A program made the translations under genes and the position numbers. From Streptomyces sp. NBC_01314 (GTDB lineage: Bacteria > Actinomycetota > Actinomycetes > Streptomycetales > Streptomycetaceae), in NCBI RefSeq assembly GCF_041435215.1, contig NZ_CP108394.1, forward strand, positions 3,100,001-3,164,000: a stretch of 64,000 bases of DNA, given 5' to 3'. The notes beneath the pieces were generated by a model, which did no database searches, was not told where the DNA came from, and worked only from the letters and a program-made list of their open reading frames with translations. Shown here piece by piece: positions 53,523-61,203 of this stretch (positions are counted from its first letter, which is position 1; each line of letters starts with the position of its first letter).

Positions 53523-53621
53523 GTGAGCCCTCCGGGATTCGCTCAAATCCCCTCCAAATCCCCTCCAGGTGCCCTCCGAAAGACTTCCGAAAGACCTCCC
53601 GAAGCGCTCCGGAAGCCCTCC
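53523..53621 (+). repeat. Nine 11-bp tandem units ending in CTCC/TTCC
   Basis: Units such as AAATCCCCTCC (twice), AGGTGCCCTCC, GAAAGACTTCC, GAAAGACCTCC, CGAAGCGCTCC and GGAAGCCCTCC follow one another with an exact 11-bp period. The period matches one helical turn. The array ends about 170 bases upstream of the surface-protein/sortase operon. Confidence 0.8.
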
Positions 53622-53794
53622 CGAAGACGACTTTGCCATCTCTTTACAACGCGACCCGCCGCTGTCTCGTCTCTCCGCTCGATACGTGATGCCGCCGCAG
53701 GCCGGGCAACCGGCCGGGCGGCCCACGAAGTCGCCGGCCCCGTCGAACCGGACGGGGCCGACGGCCCGTCGATCCCGACCAGAGAGAGCGACTC

Positions 53795-54172
53795 ATGCGC
53801 CGAACCGTCCTTCGTGCCACGGCACTCGCCTTCACCGCCGTGCTGGCGACCGCGCTGCCCGCGTTCGCCGACGACACGAGCCCGAGCGTCGCGCCGCAGG
53901 AGGCCTCGGCGGCGCCGAGCGCGGCCCCGTCCCAGGGCACCGAGCCCCCGTCCTCGGCCGAACCCACCAGGGCCCCGGACGGCAGCGACGCGAGCCCGGT
54001 GCCGAGCCAGGTCTCCGTCGTGCCCAGCGGCGCGCCGGACACCGGTGCGACGCAGGAGTCGGAGTCGTCCGGCAACACGGGCGTACTGGCCGGCACGGGC
54101 GCCGCCGCGGTGCTCCTCGGCGGCGGCGCGGCCGTCGTTCTCGTACGCCGCCGGCGGGCGAACGGGGCGTGA
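53795..54172 (+). CDS. Secreted Pro/Ser-rich surface protein, probable sortase client
   Basis: About 125 residues. The signal peptide is [20 protein letters not shown] with cleavage after AFA. A low-complexity Ser/Pro/Ala segment follows, then a C-terminal membrane helix (VLAGTGAAAVLLGGGAAVVL) and RRRR. GAPDTGATQ lies about 20 residues before the helix and resembles the LAxTG-type sorting signal used by streptomycete sortases. The sortase gene overlaps its stop by GTGA. The function is structural or unknown. Confidence 0.75.
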   Translation: MRRTVLRATALAFTAVLATALPAFADDTSPSVAPQEASAAPSAAPSQGTEPPSSAEPTRAPDGSDASPVPSQVSVVPSGAPDTGATQESESSGNTGVLAGTGAAAVLLGGGAAVVLVRRRRANGA

Positions 54173-54798
54173 CCTTGTTCTCCAGGCGCGCCTTCGCCAC
54201 CGCGGCGACGGCCTCGCTGCTCGTGAGCTGCGACAGCCGACGAACCGACCGGGGCACGACCGCACCCTCCGCGGGCGACGCGTCCCCGCCCCCGTCCTCG
54301 CCGTCCTCGCCGTCCGACACCGGCGCAGCGGATCCGCTCGGCCGTTCGGTCCCGGTGAGGCTGCTGATCCCGGCCATCGAGGTCGACACCCCGGTCATCC
54401 GGCTGGGGTTGGCCCCGGACGGCACCGTGGAGGTGCCGCCGATCACGGAGCACGACCGGGCGGGCTGGTACCAGCACTCGCCGACGCCGGGGCAGACCGG
54501 CCCGTCGGTGATCCTGGGCCATGTCACGGTCGGCCGCTACGGCGACGGGGTCTTCCGCCGTCTCGCGCGGCTGCGGCGGGGCGAGCGGATCAGGGCGCGC
54601 CTGGAGAACGGCACGACACCGGAGTTCACCGTCGACAGCGTACGGACGATCGCCAAGGCCGACTTCCCCGCGGACGAGGTCTACGGAAACGTGGACCGCC
54701 CCGCGCTGCGCCTCGTCACCTGCGGCGGCCCTCGCACGGGCGACGAGTACCGCGACAACGTGATCGTCTTCGCCACGCTGAGCTCCACGGACCGGTGA
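54169..54798 (+). CDS. Class F sortase, lipoprotein-like N-terminus
   Basis: About 209 residues from GTG 54169. The N-terminus FATAATASLLVSCDS reads as a lipoprotein signal with lipobox LLVSC, which is unusual for sortases, normally anchored by a helix. The barrel (VRLLIPAIEVDTPVIRLG) has the His in GHVTVG and the Cys in LVTCGG. The C-terminal segment is IVFATLSS where the other sortase of this window has VVFAHR, so the catalytic Arg is not where expected. It is translationally coupled to the surface protein. Confidence 0.8.
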   Translation: MTLFSRRAFATAATASLLVSCDSRRTDRGTTAPSAGDASPPPSSPSSPSDTGAADPLGRSVPVRLLIPAIEVDTPVIRLGLAPDGTVEVPPITEHDRAGWYQHSPTPGQTGPSVILGHVTVGRYGDGVFRRLARLRRGERIRARLENGTTPEFTVDSVRTIAKADFPADEVYGNVDRPALRLVTCGGPRTGDEYRDNVIVFATLSSTDR

Positions 54799-54940
54799 TG
54801 CGGGGCCCGACGACCCACGGCCCGGTGACCCACAGCCCACCCCCGTCCCCCGGCCCGTCCCCAGACCCGAACCGCCACCCGTCCCGCCGACCGCCCGCCC
54901 GCCACTGCCACTTGTCGCACCACCACGACCATGGAGAGCG

Positions 54941-55441
54941 TTGAAACGGTCCCGTGAGAAGGCCGCGTCCGAGCTGTTCGCCGCCCTCTATCCGCGCCTC
55001 GCCGGCTGGTGCCGTCGGCTGGTCGACGACGACGAGACGGCCCATGAGATCGCGTCGGAGGCCTTCACCCGGCTCTGGGCCCGCTGGACGTCCGTGGCGG
55101 AGCCGCACGGTTTCCTCTACGTCACGGCGGCCAACCTCGTCCGGGACCACTGGCGCAAGCTCGAACGCGAACGCAGGGCGATGCACCGGGTCACCGCCGA
55201 GGCCTCGGTGCGCCCACTGCCCGACCATGCCGAACAGTCCGACCCCTCGGTACGGCTGCTCGTGCAGTCGCTGCCCGAACGGCTGCGCGTGCCGATCCTG
55301 CTGCACTACTACGCTGACATGCCGATCCGGGAGGTGTCCGTGCTGACCGGACGCAAGGAAGGAACCGTCAAGGCCGATCTCCACGCGGCCCGCGAACTGC
55401 TCCGCGCCCATCTGAGGAGAAGCCTTGATCACACGCCCTGA
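54941..55441 (+). CDS. ECF-type RNA polymerase sigma factor
   Basis: About 166 residues from TTG 54941. Region 2 is FAALYPRLAGWCRRLVDDDE to EAFTRLWARW (core binding and -10 recognition); region 4 is LPERLRVPILLHYYADMPIR and VLTGRKEGTVKADLHAAREL (the -35 helix-turn-helix). It follows the surface protein and sortase on the same strand, which suggests it controls wall or surface functions. The next gene, overlapping by 17 bases, is a one-helix membrane protein and may act as its anti-sigma factor. Confidence 0.85.
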   Translation: MKRSREKAASELFAALYPRLAGWCRRLVDDDETAHEIASEAFTRLWARWTSVAEPHGFLYVTAANLVRDHWRKLERERRAMHRVTAEASVRPLPDHAEQSDPSVRLLVQSLPERLRVPILLHYYADMPIREVSVLTGRKEGTVKADLHAARELLRAHLRRSLDHTP

Positions 55442-55874
55442 CGAGGGCCCGGACTTCGAGCCCGACGATCCACTCACCGTCATCCTGCGGCCCCCCGCCG
55501 ACCGCCTCGGCCCACCCCCCGGCCGCTACGAGACGATCCGCCGCACCGCGGTCCGCCGCCGCCTCGTCCGGGCCGCAGCCGGCGCCGCCGCGACCTGCGC
55601 GGCCGTCGCCCTCATCGCCCTCCCCCTGCACTTCGCCAGGAACGACGCCCCCACCACCCCGTCGGTCCCCCTCGCCCCGCCGCCCGCGACCAGCCCCTCC
55701 CCCACCCCGCCGGCCTCCAGCACCCCCGACACCCTCCCGCCCACCGAACAGGCCCCGAGCCCCGTCCCCTCCCCCCCAGCCGCCACGTCCGGCGCCGAGA
55801 CCACCGCGCCGTCAACGACCCCGACCCAGGCCGCCGAACCCTCGGCCTCGCGCGGTTCGCCCAGCATGGGCTGA
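55425..55874 (+). CDS. Single-pass membrane protein with Ser/Pro/Thr-rich extracellular tail, possible anti-sigma
   Basis: About 149 residues from TTG 55425 with GAGGAGA upstream. Residues 1-48 are cytoplasmic and acidic, 50-68 are hydrophobic (AAATCAAVALIALPLHFA), and the rest is a Pro/Ser/Thr-rich tail (APPPATSPSPTPPASSTP). The arrangement, directly after and overlapping an ECF sigma gene, is that of a membrane anti-sigma factor. However, the usual ZAS zinc motif (HxxxCxxC) is absent. Confidence 0.6.
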   Translation: MITRPDEGPDFEPDDPLTVILRPPADRLGPPPGRYETIRRTAVRRRLVRAAAGAAATCAAVALIALPLHFARNDAPTTPSVPLAPPPATSPSPTPPASSTPDTLPPTEQAPSPVPSPPAATSGAETTAPSTTPTQAAEPSASRGSPSMG

Positions 55875-55903
55875 GCCACCGCCGCGTAACGCACCGCACC
55901 TCA

Positions 55904-56056
55904 CCGCGCCGCATCGCACCGCGCCGTCAGCCTCTGGTCGTCCAGCCGGATCAGTTCGGCGGCCCGCGCGGCGGCCGTGCCGACCTGCACGGCGGAGGGA
56001 ACGATCCCGACTCCGATGCCGTCGCCTTCGAGAACACCGAGACGGTACGTCGTGCC
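55904..56056 (-). pseudogene. N-terminal fragment of an isopropylmalate/tartrate dehydrogenase-like gene
   Basis: The minus-strand frame TTYRLGVLEGDGIG followed by GIVPSAVQVGTAAARAA matches the first 30 residues of 3-isopropylmalate/tartrate dehydrogenases, where GDGIGPEIVP is the norm. It then runs into unrelated sequence and stops. It is a remnant of about 50 codons; the remaining 300 are absent. Confidence 0.6.
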
Positions 56057-56204
56057 CAGGATGCGGGTTCCGCCTTCGGTCGGTTCCCCTTGGTCGGGGT
56101 GTCCGGTTGCGGCGCTGACGGTCCGGCGGCCACACGCCGGCACGCGGGCGGGGACCGGCCTCCGCAGCCGGTCCCCGCCCGCGCGGTCACTCCAGGGCCC
56201 GCAG

Positions 56205-56662
56205 CAGGCAGCCCACGAGGCGTCCCGCCAACAGATCCTGCTGGACCGGACGCTGGACCTGATGCTCGTCACAGCCCTGCGCGCCTGGTTCACTCGCCCC
56301 GGCGCGCCGGTCCCCGCCTGGTACCGGGCCCACAGCGACCCCGTGGTCGGCCCCGCCCTGCGCCTGCTGCGAGCCGACCCCGCGCACCCCTGGACACTGC
56401 CCACCCCGGCCGCCAGGACAGGCGTGTCCCGGGCGAACCTGGCCCGCCGTTTCACCGCCCTCGTCGGACAGCCGCCGATGACTTTCCTGCGGGAACAACG
56501 CCTCACCCTGGCCGCCGACCTGCTCCGCGAGCCCGACGCGACGCCGCAGTGGCGGACCGCGTCGGATTCGCCAACGCCTTCGCTCTCAGCGCCGCGTTCA
56601 AGAGGGAACACGGCATCAGCCCGAGCGAGCACCGGACACGCGAAGGACGGAAGGAAGCCTGA
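56205..56662 (+). pseudogene. AraC-family regulator, N-terminally truncated and frameshifted
   Basis: From about 56208 the frame reads RQQILLDRTLDLMLVTALRA and TGVSRANLARRFTALVGQPP, the linker and first helix-turn-helix of AraC regulators of the cupin_6 type. At about 56545 the similarity moves to another frame, VADRVGFANAFALSAAFKRE and HGISPSEHR, the second helix-turn-helix, ending at 56662. The cupin sensor is missing. It was once a regulator, perhaps of the truncated neighbours. Confidence 0.75.
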
Positions 56663-56820
56663 CCTCGGCGCCGGGCCGTTTCTTCTTCGTTCGCCGGCTC
56701 GCACCACGACGTCAGACCGGCACTACGCCCGACACCGGACGGCAGACGTCCCGACGTCCCGACGCCCCGACCCCCCGACCATGAGCCCAACCCAATCGGC
56801 GGACCCGCTGCACGCGCCCG

Positions 56821-56920
56821 CACAGCGTTTGGCACCTGTTCGCCGCCCACGACCTGGCCGAGGGACACGCTCTACGGCCCCATCGAGCCGACGAACAACC
56901 GCAAGAACCGACGAGACCGA
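56821..56920 (+). mobile_element. IS630-type transposase fragment, degenerate
   Basis: HSVWHLFAAHDLAEG in one frame continues as DTLYGPIEPTNNRKN after a one-base shift. Together these resemble the HLFAALDLATDxLYGHIKPxK segment around the second catalytic Asp of IS630 transposases. About 35 codons remain, with no terminal repeats found. Confidence 0.45.
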
Positions 56921-56982
56921 CCGGCGATGGCCGCGACAGCAGGCCTCATGCGACTCACATCACATCGTTTGCACCCGCCACA

Positions 56983-57008
56983 ACATTATCTGACTCGTCA
57001 GATAATGT
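56983..57008. promoter_or_regulatory. Perfect 26-bp palindromic operator
   Basis: ACATTATCTGA-CTCG-TCAGATAATGT is a perfect inverted repeat, strongly A/T-rich in a GC-rich setting, 63 bases upstream of the truncated MBL-fold gene. Size and symmetry are those of TetR/MarR-family operators. No cognate regulator is adjacent. Confidence 0.75.
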
Positions 57009-57070
57009 CTTGCCAGATGACCGGCTCGCGTCCAGCGGGCCCCATTCTCGACCAACAGCGAAGAGCCCTG

Positions 57071-57376
57071 ATGAGCAGACTCGAATGCACCGTTATCGAT
57101 CTGAACTTGCCGGTCAGCAGCACGAACAGGACCGTCATCCTCATCACCGGCGAGCAGGAGGCGCTGCTGGTCGACGCCGGCTTCACCCGCGCCGACAGCC
57201 ACCGGCTCGCCGCCGAGATCCTCGACTCCGGCAAGAAGCTCATCACCGGCTCGATGAGCACGCCGTACGAGAAGACCGGCTTCGCTGTTTCCACTTTCAC
57301 CGTCCCGGCCGAGGCGGTCCGCCGCCCGTGCGCCGGGAACACCCCTGCCCCCACGCAGAAAGGGTTACCCCAGTGA
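57071..57376 (+). pseudogene. MBL-fold metallohydrolase, N-terminal remnant
   Basis: MSRLECTVIDLNLPVSSTNR and TVILITGEQEALLVDAGFTR are the opening strands of a metallo-beta-lactamase-fold hydrolase, including the DAG turn. The metal-binding HxHxDH region and the remaining 180 residues are missing. The frame instead continues through GSMSTPYEKTGFAVSTF to a stop at 57376. It still carries a strong upstream operator and overlaps the next start by GTGA, so it may be transcribed. Confidence 0.65.
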
Positions 57377-58524
57377 CCAGCCTTCCCAGTCGACGGCGCC
57401 TCCTCGCCACCGGAGCGGGCGCCGCGCTCGGCATCGGCGCGCTCGGCGCCACCGCGTCCCCCGCCGCGGCCGCCCCGGCCGCAGCCGCGCGAAGCGCAGG
57501 CGCAGGCGCAGGCGCCGAGGAGACCAGGACCCTCGACGAGCTGTACCAGGCCGCCATCGCCGAAGGCGGCAAGCTCGTGATCTACGCGGGCGGCGACCTC
57601 GCCAACTCGGGCAGCGGCGCCGGCGCGCGGACCGCCTTCCGCCAGCGCTTCCCGCAGATCGACCTCAACCTCATCGTGGACTACAGCAAGTACCACGACG
57701 TCCGCGTGGACAACCAGTTCGCGACCGACACCCTGGTGCCCGACCTGGTGCAGTTGCAGACGCTGCACGACTTCACCCGCTGGAAGCGCCAGGGGCGGCT
57801 GCTGCCCTACAAGCCCGCCGGCTTCAGCAAGCTCCACAAGAAGTTCAGGGACCCGGACGGTGCCTGGGTGGCCGGCATGGTCATCGCCTTCAGCTACCTG
57901 TACGACGTGGCGGCGGCCGGGGCCGACGCGCCGCAGACGCCGCTGGACCTGGTCGACCCGCGCTGGAAGGGCGCCATCGCCTCCTCCTACCCGCACGACG
58001 ACGACGCGGTGCTCTACCTCTTCGCCCTCTACGCCGAGACCTACGGCTGGGACTGGATGGCCCGCCTCGCCGCCCAGCAGCCGCAGTTCGCCCGTGGCTC
58101 CTTCTCCCCCGGCACCGCGGTCACCAACAAGGAGAAGATCATCGGCGTCGGCACGGGTGGCAACCCGCTCGCCACCACCCCGAACCGCTGGGTGATGACC
58201 GACGGACACCCGTTCATGGCGTGGGGACAGCGGATCGCGATCCTGAAGCAGGCCGCCAACCCCACGGCGGCCAAGCTCTACCTCAACTGGCAGCTGTCCA
58301 CCGAGCGTCAGACCTCCAACGGCTGGTCGGTACGCACGGACATCGCGCCACCCACCGGCCTGAAGCCGATCTGGGAGTACCCGAACGCCAACCTGGACGG
58401 TTTCCCCCGCTTCATGGAGGACCGGGCCCAGGTCGAGCGGCTGAAGCAGACCTTCGCCCTCTACTTCGGTGAGGTCAAGGGCGACCCGACACCCGGCTGG
58501 CCCGGTCTGCACCCGGGAGCCTGA
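57373..58524 (+). CDS. Extracellular solute-binding protein with Tat signal (ABC importer type)
   Basis: About 383 residues from GTG 57373. SRRRLLATGAGAALGIGALG is a twin-arginine signal. The mature part is a family-1/6-type binding protein: GGKLVIYAGGDLANSGSGAG, FPQIDLNLIVDYSKYHDVRV, DLVQLQTLHDFTRWKRQGRL and AANPTAAKLYLNWQLSTERQ. These resemble periplasmic proteins of iron or small-organic-ion importers. No permease or ATPase gene is adjacent, so it is an orphan receptor or was separated from its transporter. The ligand is unknown. Confidence 0.8.
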   Translation: MTSLPSRRRLLATGAGAALGIGALGATASPAAAAPAAAARSAGAGAGAEETRTLDELYQAAIAEGGKLVIYAGGDLANSGSGAGARTAFRQRFPQIDLNLIVDYSKYHDVRVDNQFATDTLVPDLVQLQTLHDFTRWKRQGRLLPYKPAGFSKLHKKFRDPDGAWVAGMVIAFSYLYDVAAAGADAPQTPLDLVDPRWKGAIASSYPHDDDAVLYLFALYAETYGWDWMARLAAQQPQFARGSFSPGTAVTNKEKIIGVGTGGNPLATTPNRWVMTDGHPFMAWGQRIAILKQAANPTAAKLYLNWQLSTERQTSNGWSVRTDIAPPTGLKPIWEYPNANLDGFPRFMEDRAQVERLKQTFALYFGEVKGDPTPGWPGLHPGA

Positions 58525-58599
58525 CCCTCACCAGGCCCCATACCGGAGGCCCGGTACCGGACGGCCCCTTCGGCCTCCGGGTCGCATCACGACGTCTTC

Positions 58600-58640
58600 G
58601 GCATCCCCACCCGCCCCTCGGCGCGGCTGGTGGGGATGCC
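58600..58640. terminator. 12-bp perfect inverted repeat after the binding-protein gene
   Basis: GGCATCCCCACC (58600-58611) and GGTGGGGATGCC (58629-58640) form a stem with a 17-base loop. A smaller CCGGAGGC/GCCTCCGG pair precedes it. It lies 75 bases past the binding-protein stop and 80 bases before the small peptide gene, so it could terminate the former or control the latter. Confidence 0.55.
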
Positions 58641-58719
58641 CCACCCGCGGCCGCGCGGTGGACGTCGCGTCGACTCCCGCGAGATTCCCGGTCGCACGAG
58701 ACAGAACTGCCCGTCCCCC

Positions 58720-58917
58720 ATGGAACGACTGGAAGAACTGCGCAACACCCCCAACAGCCCCAAGAACCCGTTCATCGTGGGCACCCGGGGGACACAGCGC
58801 CTCATGGAAGTCATGGAGAACATGCTGCGCGGCCGCATCGCCCAGGACCAGGAGAGCACCACCACCGCACCGACCAACATGGCGGCCGCCGGCACCCACA
58901 CGGCAGCCTGCTGCTGA
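58720..58917 (+). CDS. 65-residue peptide resembling a thioamitide/RiPP precursor, orphan
   Basis: ATG 58720 opens a frame of 65 codons. The first 46 residues look like a helical, charged leader (PFIVGTRGTQRLMEVMENML). The rest is rich in Thr and Ala and ends NMAAAGTHTAACC. From memory, thioamitide cores such as that of thioviridamide follow roughly SVMAAAA-x-x-A-x-H-C, so MAAA, the Thr at the same spacing and a C-terminal Cys are shared. No YcaO, TfuA, kinase-like dehydratase or flavoprotein decarboxylase gene is in the window, and no clear ribosome site precedes the ATG. It may be an orphan left after loss of its cluster, or chance. Confidence 0.45.
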   Translation: MERLEELRNTPNSPKNPFIVGTRGTQRLMEVMENMLRGRIAQDQESTTTAPTNMAAAGTHTAACC

Positions 58918-59170
58918 CGCACCTGCCGTCGGAGTGGAGACTCCGTACGGGTCTTCGGCGAACCGGGGAACGCCACGGACCGCACGCACGATCCCAGATC
59001 CTCGGGGTGAGCGGGGTGGTTGTTCTCGGTGAGGATTTCACTGGGGTCGGCGGTGCCGGGTCCGGCGACCCAGACGCGCTGGAGGACGTCCTCCAGGTCG
59101 GACCGGATCAGGTGGAAGTTGTGCTCGGTCATCCCCTCAGAGACGTGGCCGACGTTGCGGCGGAGGTGGG

Positions 59171-59656
59171 TCAGGATCGCTCCGGCCCGCCGAAGGCCGG
59201 TGGCCGGCAGGTGGTGTAGTGGCTGCCGTTGTCCGTCAGGACCTCGAAGGGCACCCCGTAGCGGCGCGTCGCGGCGGTGAAGGCCGAGCACACCGTGTGG
59301 GCACTGGGCACCGCCACGACCGAGGCGATCACGACGAACCGGGAACGGTCGTCGATGCCGGTGACCATCTTGCGCTCCCGCCCGGCCGCCAGCGGCACCC
59401 CGCCGACGAGATCCACCTGCCACAGGTACACGGGTGCCACGCGCTGCCACTGGCGGTACTTCCGGGGGTGCCGCTGTTCCTGGGCGCGGACCAAGCCGTT
59501 GCGGGACAGCACCCGGTGGACAGTGGCCCGCGACGGCGCCGACTCCAGCCCGCGAGAGGCCAGTTCGCGGGAGATCTGGCGGGCACCCCGCCCAGCGTGC
59601 CGACGACGACAGATCGCCTGACCTGCGTCGCAGCGGACCAGACTCCCGGCATCCAC
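59171..59656 (-). mobile_element. IS481/IS3-type transposase fragment (integrase core)
   Basis: The frame reads QISRELASRGLESAPSRATV (helix-turn-helix end) then YLWQVDLVGGVPLAAGRERK, DDRSRFVVIASVVAV and YGVPFEVLTDNGSHYTT, giving the first two Asp of the DDE triad. It ends before the catalytic Glu. The N-terminal part is also incomplete. On the same strand, 58918-59170 remains open but shows nothing recognisable. No terminal inverted repeats were found. Confidence 0.75.
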
Positions 59657-59787
59657 AATCCGTACGGTCGAGCGGTCGGATCACTCGATCGTGAGTTCTT
59701 CCGCTGTCGCTCCCGGTAGGACGCGATGCTCGGAAGGACGGTGTGCGCCCAGGGCTGCCTGGATGTACGACAGGTGAGGGAGATGGC

Positions 59788-60066
59788 GTGACGCAAGACG
59801 CGGGGCGGCGCGGAGGCTTAGACGGCGAGGCGCTGTTGCTGGCTGCCGGGCTGGTCGATCTGGCGGTGAGTACGGTGGGTTCGGCCCTGGGGACCGTGCG
59901 GGGGCTGCTGCGCCGGTCGGACGCCGCGGAGTTGGCGGCGGAGGCCGAGTACGAGCTCGTGGCGCGTGGGCGCCTGGTACTGGACCGGTACGCGGCCGTG
60001 CCGCCGGCCCACCTGGAGATCCTCGCGCAGCGCGTCCTGGCTCGGAAGGCGGCCGGTGGCGTCTGA
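59788..60066 (+). CDS. Small protein encoded upstream of the prenyl synthase, unknown
   Basis: About 92 residues from GTG 59788 (GAGGGAG upstream). It overlaps the prenyl synthase start by 11 bases and so is part of the operon. The middle (LLLAAGLVDLAVSTVGSALG) is hydrophobic and could be a membrane-associated helix, followed by an amphipathic region (ELAAEAEYELVARGRLVLDR). I do not recognise it. It may tether the synthase to the membrane. Confidence 0.6.
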   Translation: MTQDAGRRGGLDGEALLLAAGLVDLAVSTVGSALGTVRGLLRRSDAAELAAEAEYELVARGRLVLDRYAAVPPAHLEILAQRVLARKAAGGV

Positions 60067-61111
60067 CCGGTGGGAGCCGGCCGCGTTCAAGGCCCGCGTC
60101 GACGAGGCACTGCGCCGGTTCGTCGCCCGGGAGGCCGACGAGTTCGCGGCGATCGATCCGATGCTCGGCGCGGTGGCCGAGGGGCTGGAGGCGGCGGTCG
60201 CGGACGGCAAGCGGCTGCGGGCGGCGTTCTGTTACTGGGGATGGCGTGCGGTGGGGCAGCCGGACAGCGACGCGCTGGTGCGGGCGGCGGCCTCGATGGA
60301 ACTGGTGCATGCCGCCGCGATCGTGCACGACGACCTCATCGACGACAGTCCGCTGCGGCACGGGCGGCCCACCACCCATGTCGCCCTTCTCGGGGCGGTA
60401 GGGGCTCGTCCGGACGCCGATTCCGCCGCGCGGTCGTTGGCGATGCTGGTGGGGGACCTGCTGATGGCGCTGGCCGGGCAGTTGTTCGCCACCAGCGGTC
60501 TGCCCGCCGCGTATCTCGTGCGGGCCCGCCCGTTGTGGGCGGTGATGGCCCGTGAGCTGATCGCGGGCGAGTGTCTGGAGATCCTGCGGACCGGAGCCGG
60601 CCCGGACACCGAGGCGTCACTGAAGGTGATCCGGTACAAGACCGCCAAGTACACCGTCGAACACCCCCTGTTGATCGGCGGTGCGCTGGCCGGAGCGGGC
60701 GCGCGGCTGCGCGAGGGCTACTCCGCGTACGGACTGCCGCTGGGCGAGGCGTTCCAGCTCCGGGACGATCTGCTCGGGCTGTTCGGAGACCCCGAGCACA
60801 CCGGCAAGGCCAACGGCGACGATGTGCGCGGCCGACGGCCCACGGCACTGCTGGCAGAGACCTGGCGCCTCGCCGACGACGCGGAGCGCGAACTGCTGAA
60901 CTCCCTGCTGGGCAGAGGCGACCTGGACGGGGAGGGACTGGACGCGGTGCGCGAGGTGATGCGCCGGCTGAGGGCGCCCGACCGCATCGAGGACATGATC
61001 GGGGCACGGGTCGAGGAGGCTCTCGGCGCCCTCCACGAGCTGGATCTACCGGCGCAGGCCGCCACCGGACTGACCGCGCTGGCGCATTCCGCGGCGGTAC
61101 GCCTGTCCTGA
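60056..61111 (+). CDS. trans-Polyprenyl diphosphate synthase
   Basis: About 351 residues from GTG 60056. The first Asp-rich motif is in AAIVHDDLIDDSPLRHGRPT, the second is FQLRDDLLGLFGDPEHTG with KANGDDVRGRRPT after it, and KTAKYTVEHPL binds the diphosphate. These are the hallmarks of trans-prenyltransferases that extend DMAPP or FPP with IPP. Residues around the first motif are not enough to fix the chain length with confidence. It forms an operon with the small upstream protein and the MpaB-type oxygenase, which suggests the prenyl product is oxidised. Confidence 0.88.
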   Translation: MASDRWEPAAFKARVDEALRRFVAREADEFAAIDPMLGAVAEGLEAAVADGKRLRAAFCYWGWRAVGQPDSDALVRAAASMELVHAAAIVHDDLIDDSPLRHGRPTTHVALLGAVGARPDADSAARSLAMLVGDLLMALAGQLFATSGLPAAYLVRARPLWAVMARELIAGECLEILRTGAGPDTEASLKVIRYKTAKYTVEHPLLIGGALAGAGARLREGYSAYGLPLGEAFQLRDDLLGLFGDPEHTGKANGDDVRGRRPTALLAETWRLADDAERELLNSLLGRGDLDGEGLDAVREVMRRLRAPDRIEDMIGARVEEALGALHELDLPAQAATGLTALAHSAAVRLS

Positions 61112-61203
61112 CCTCGCATCGCGGTGGCGCGAGCCCGTGCCGTCCCGGGCAGCCGGCCTCCCGCCTGTCGTGGACACCCCCGAGGAAGATGAGGAACCCT
61201 GCC

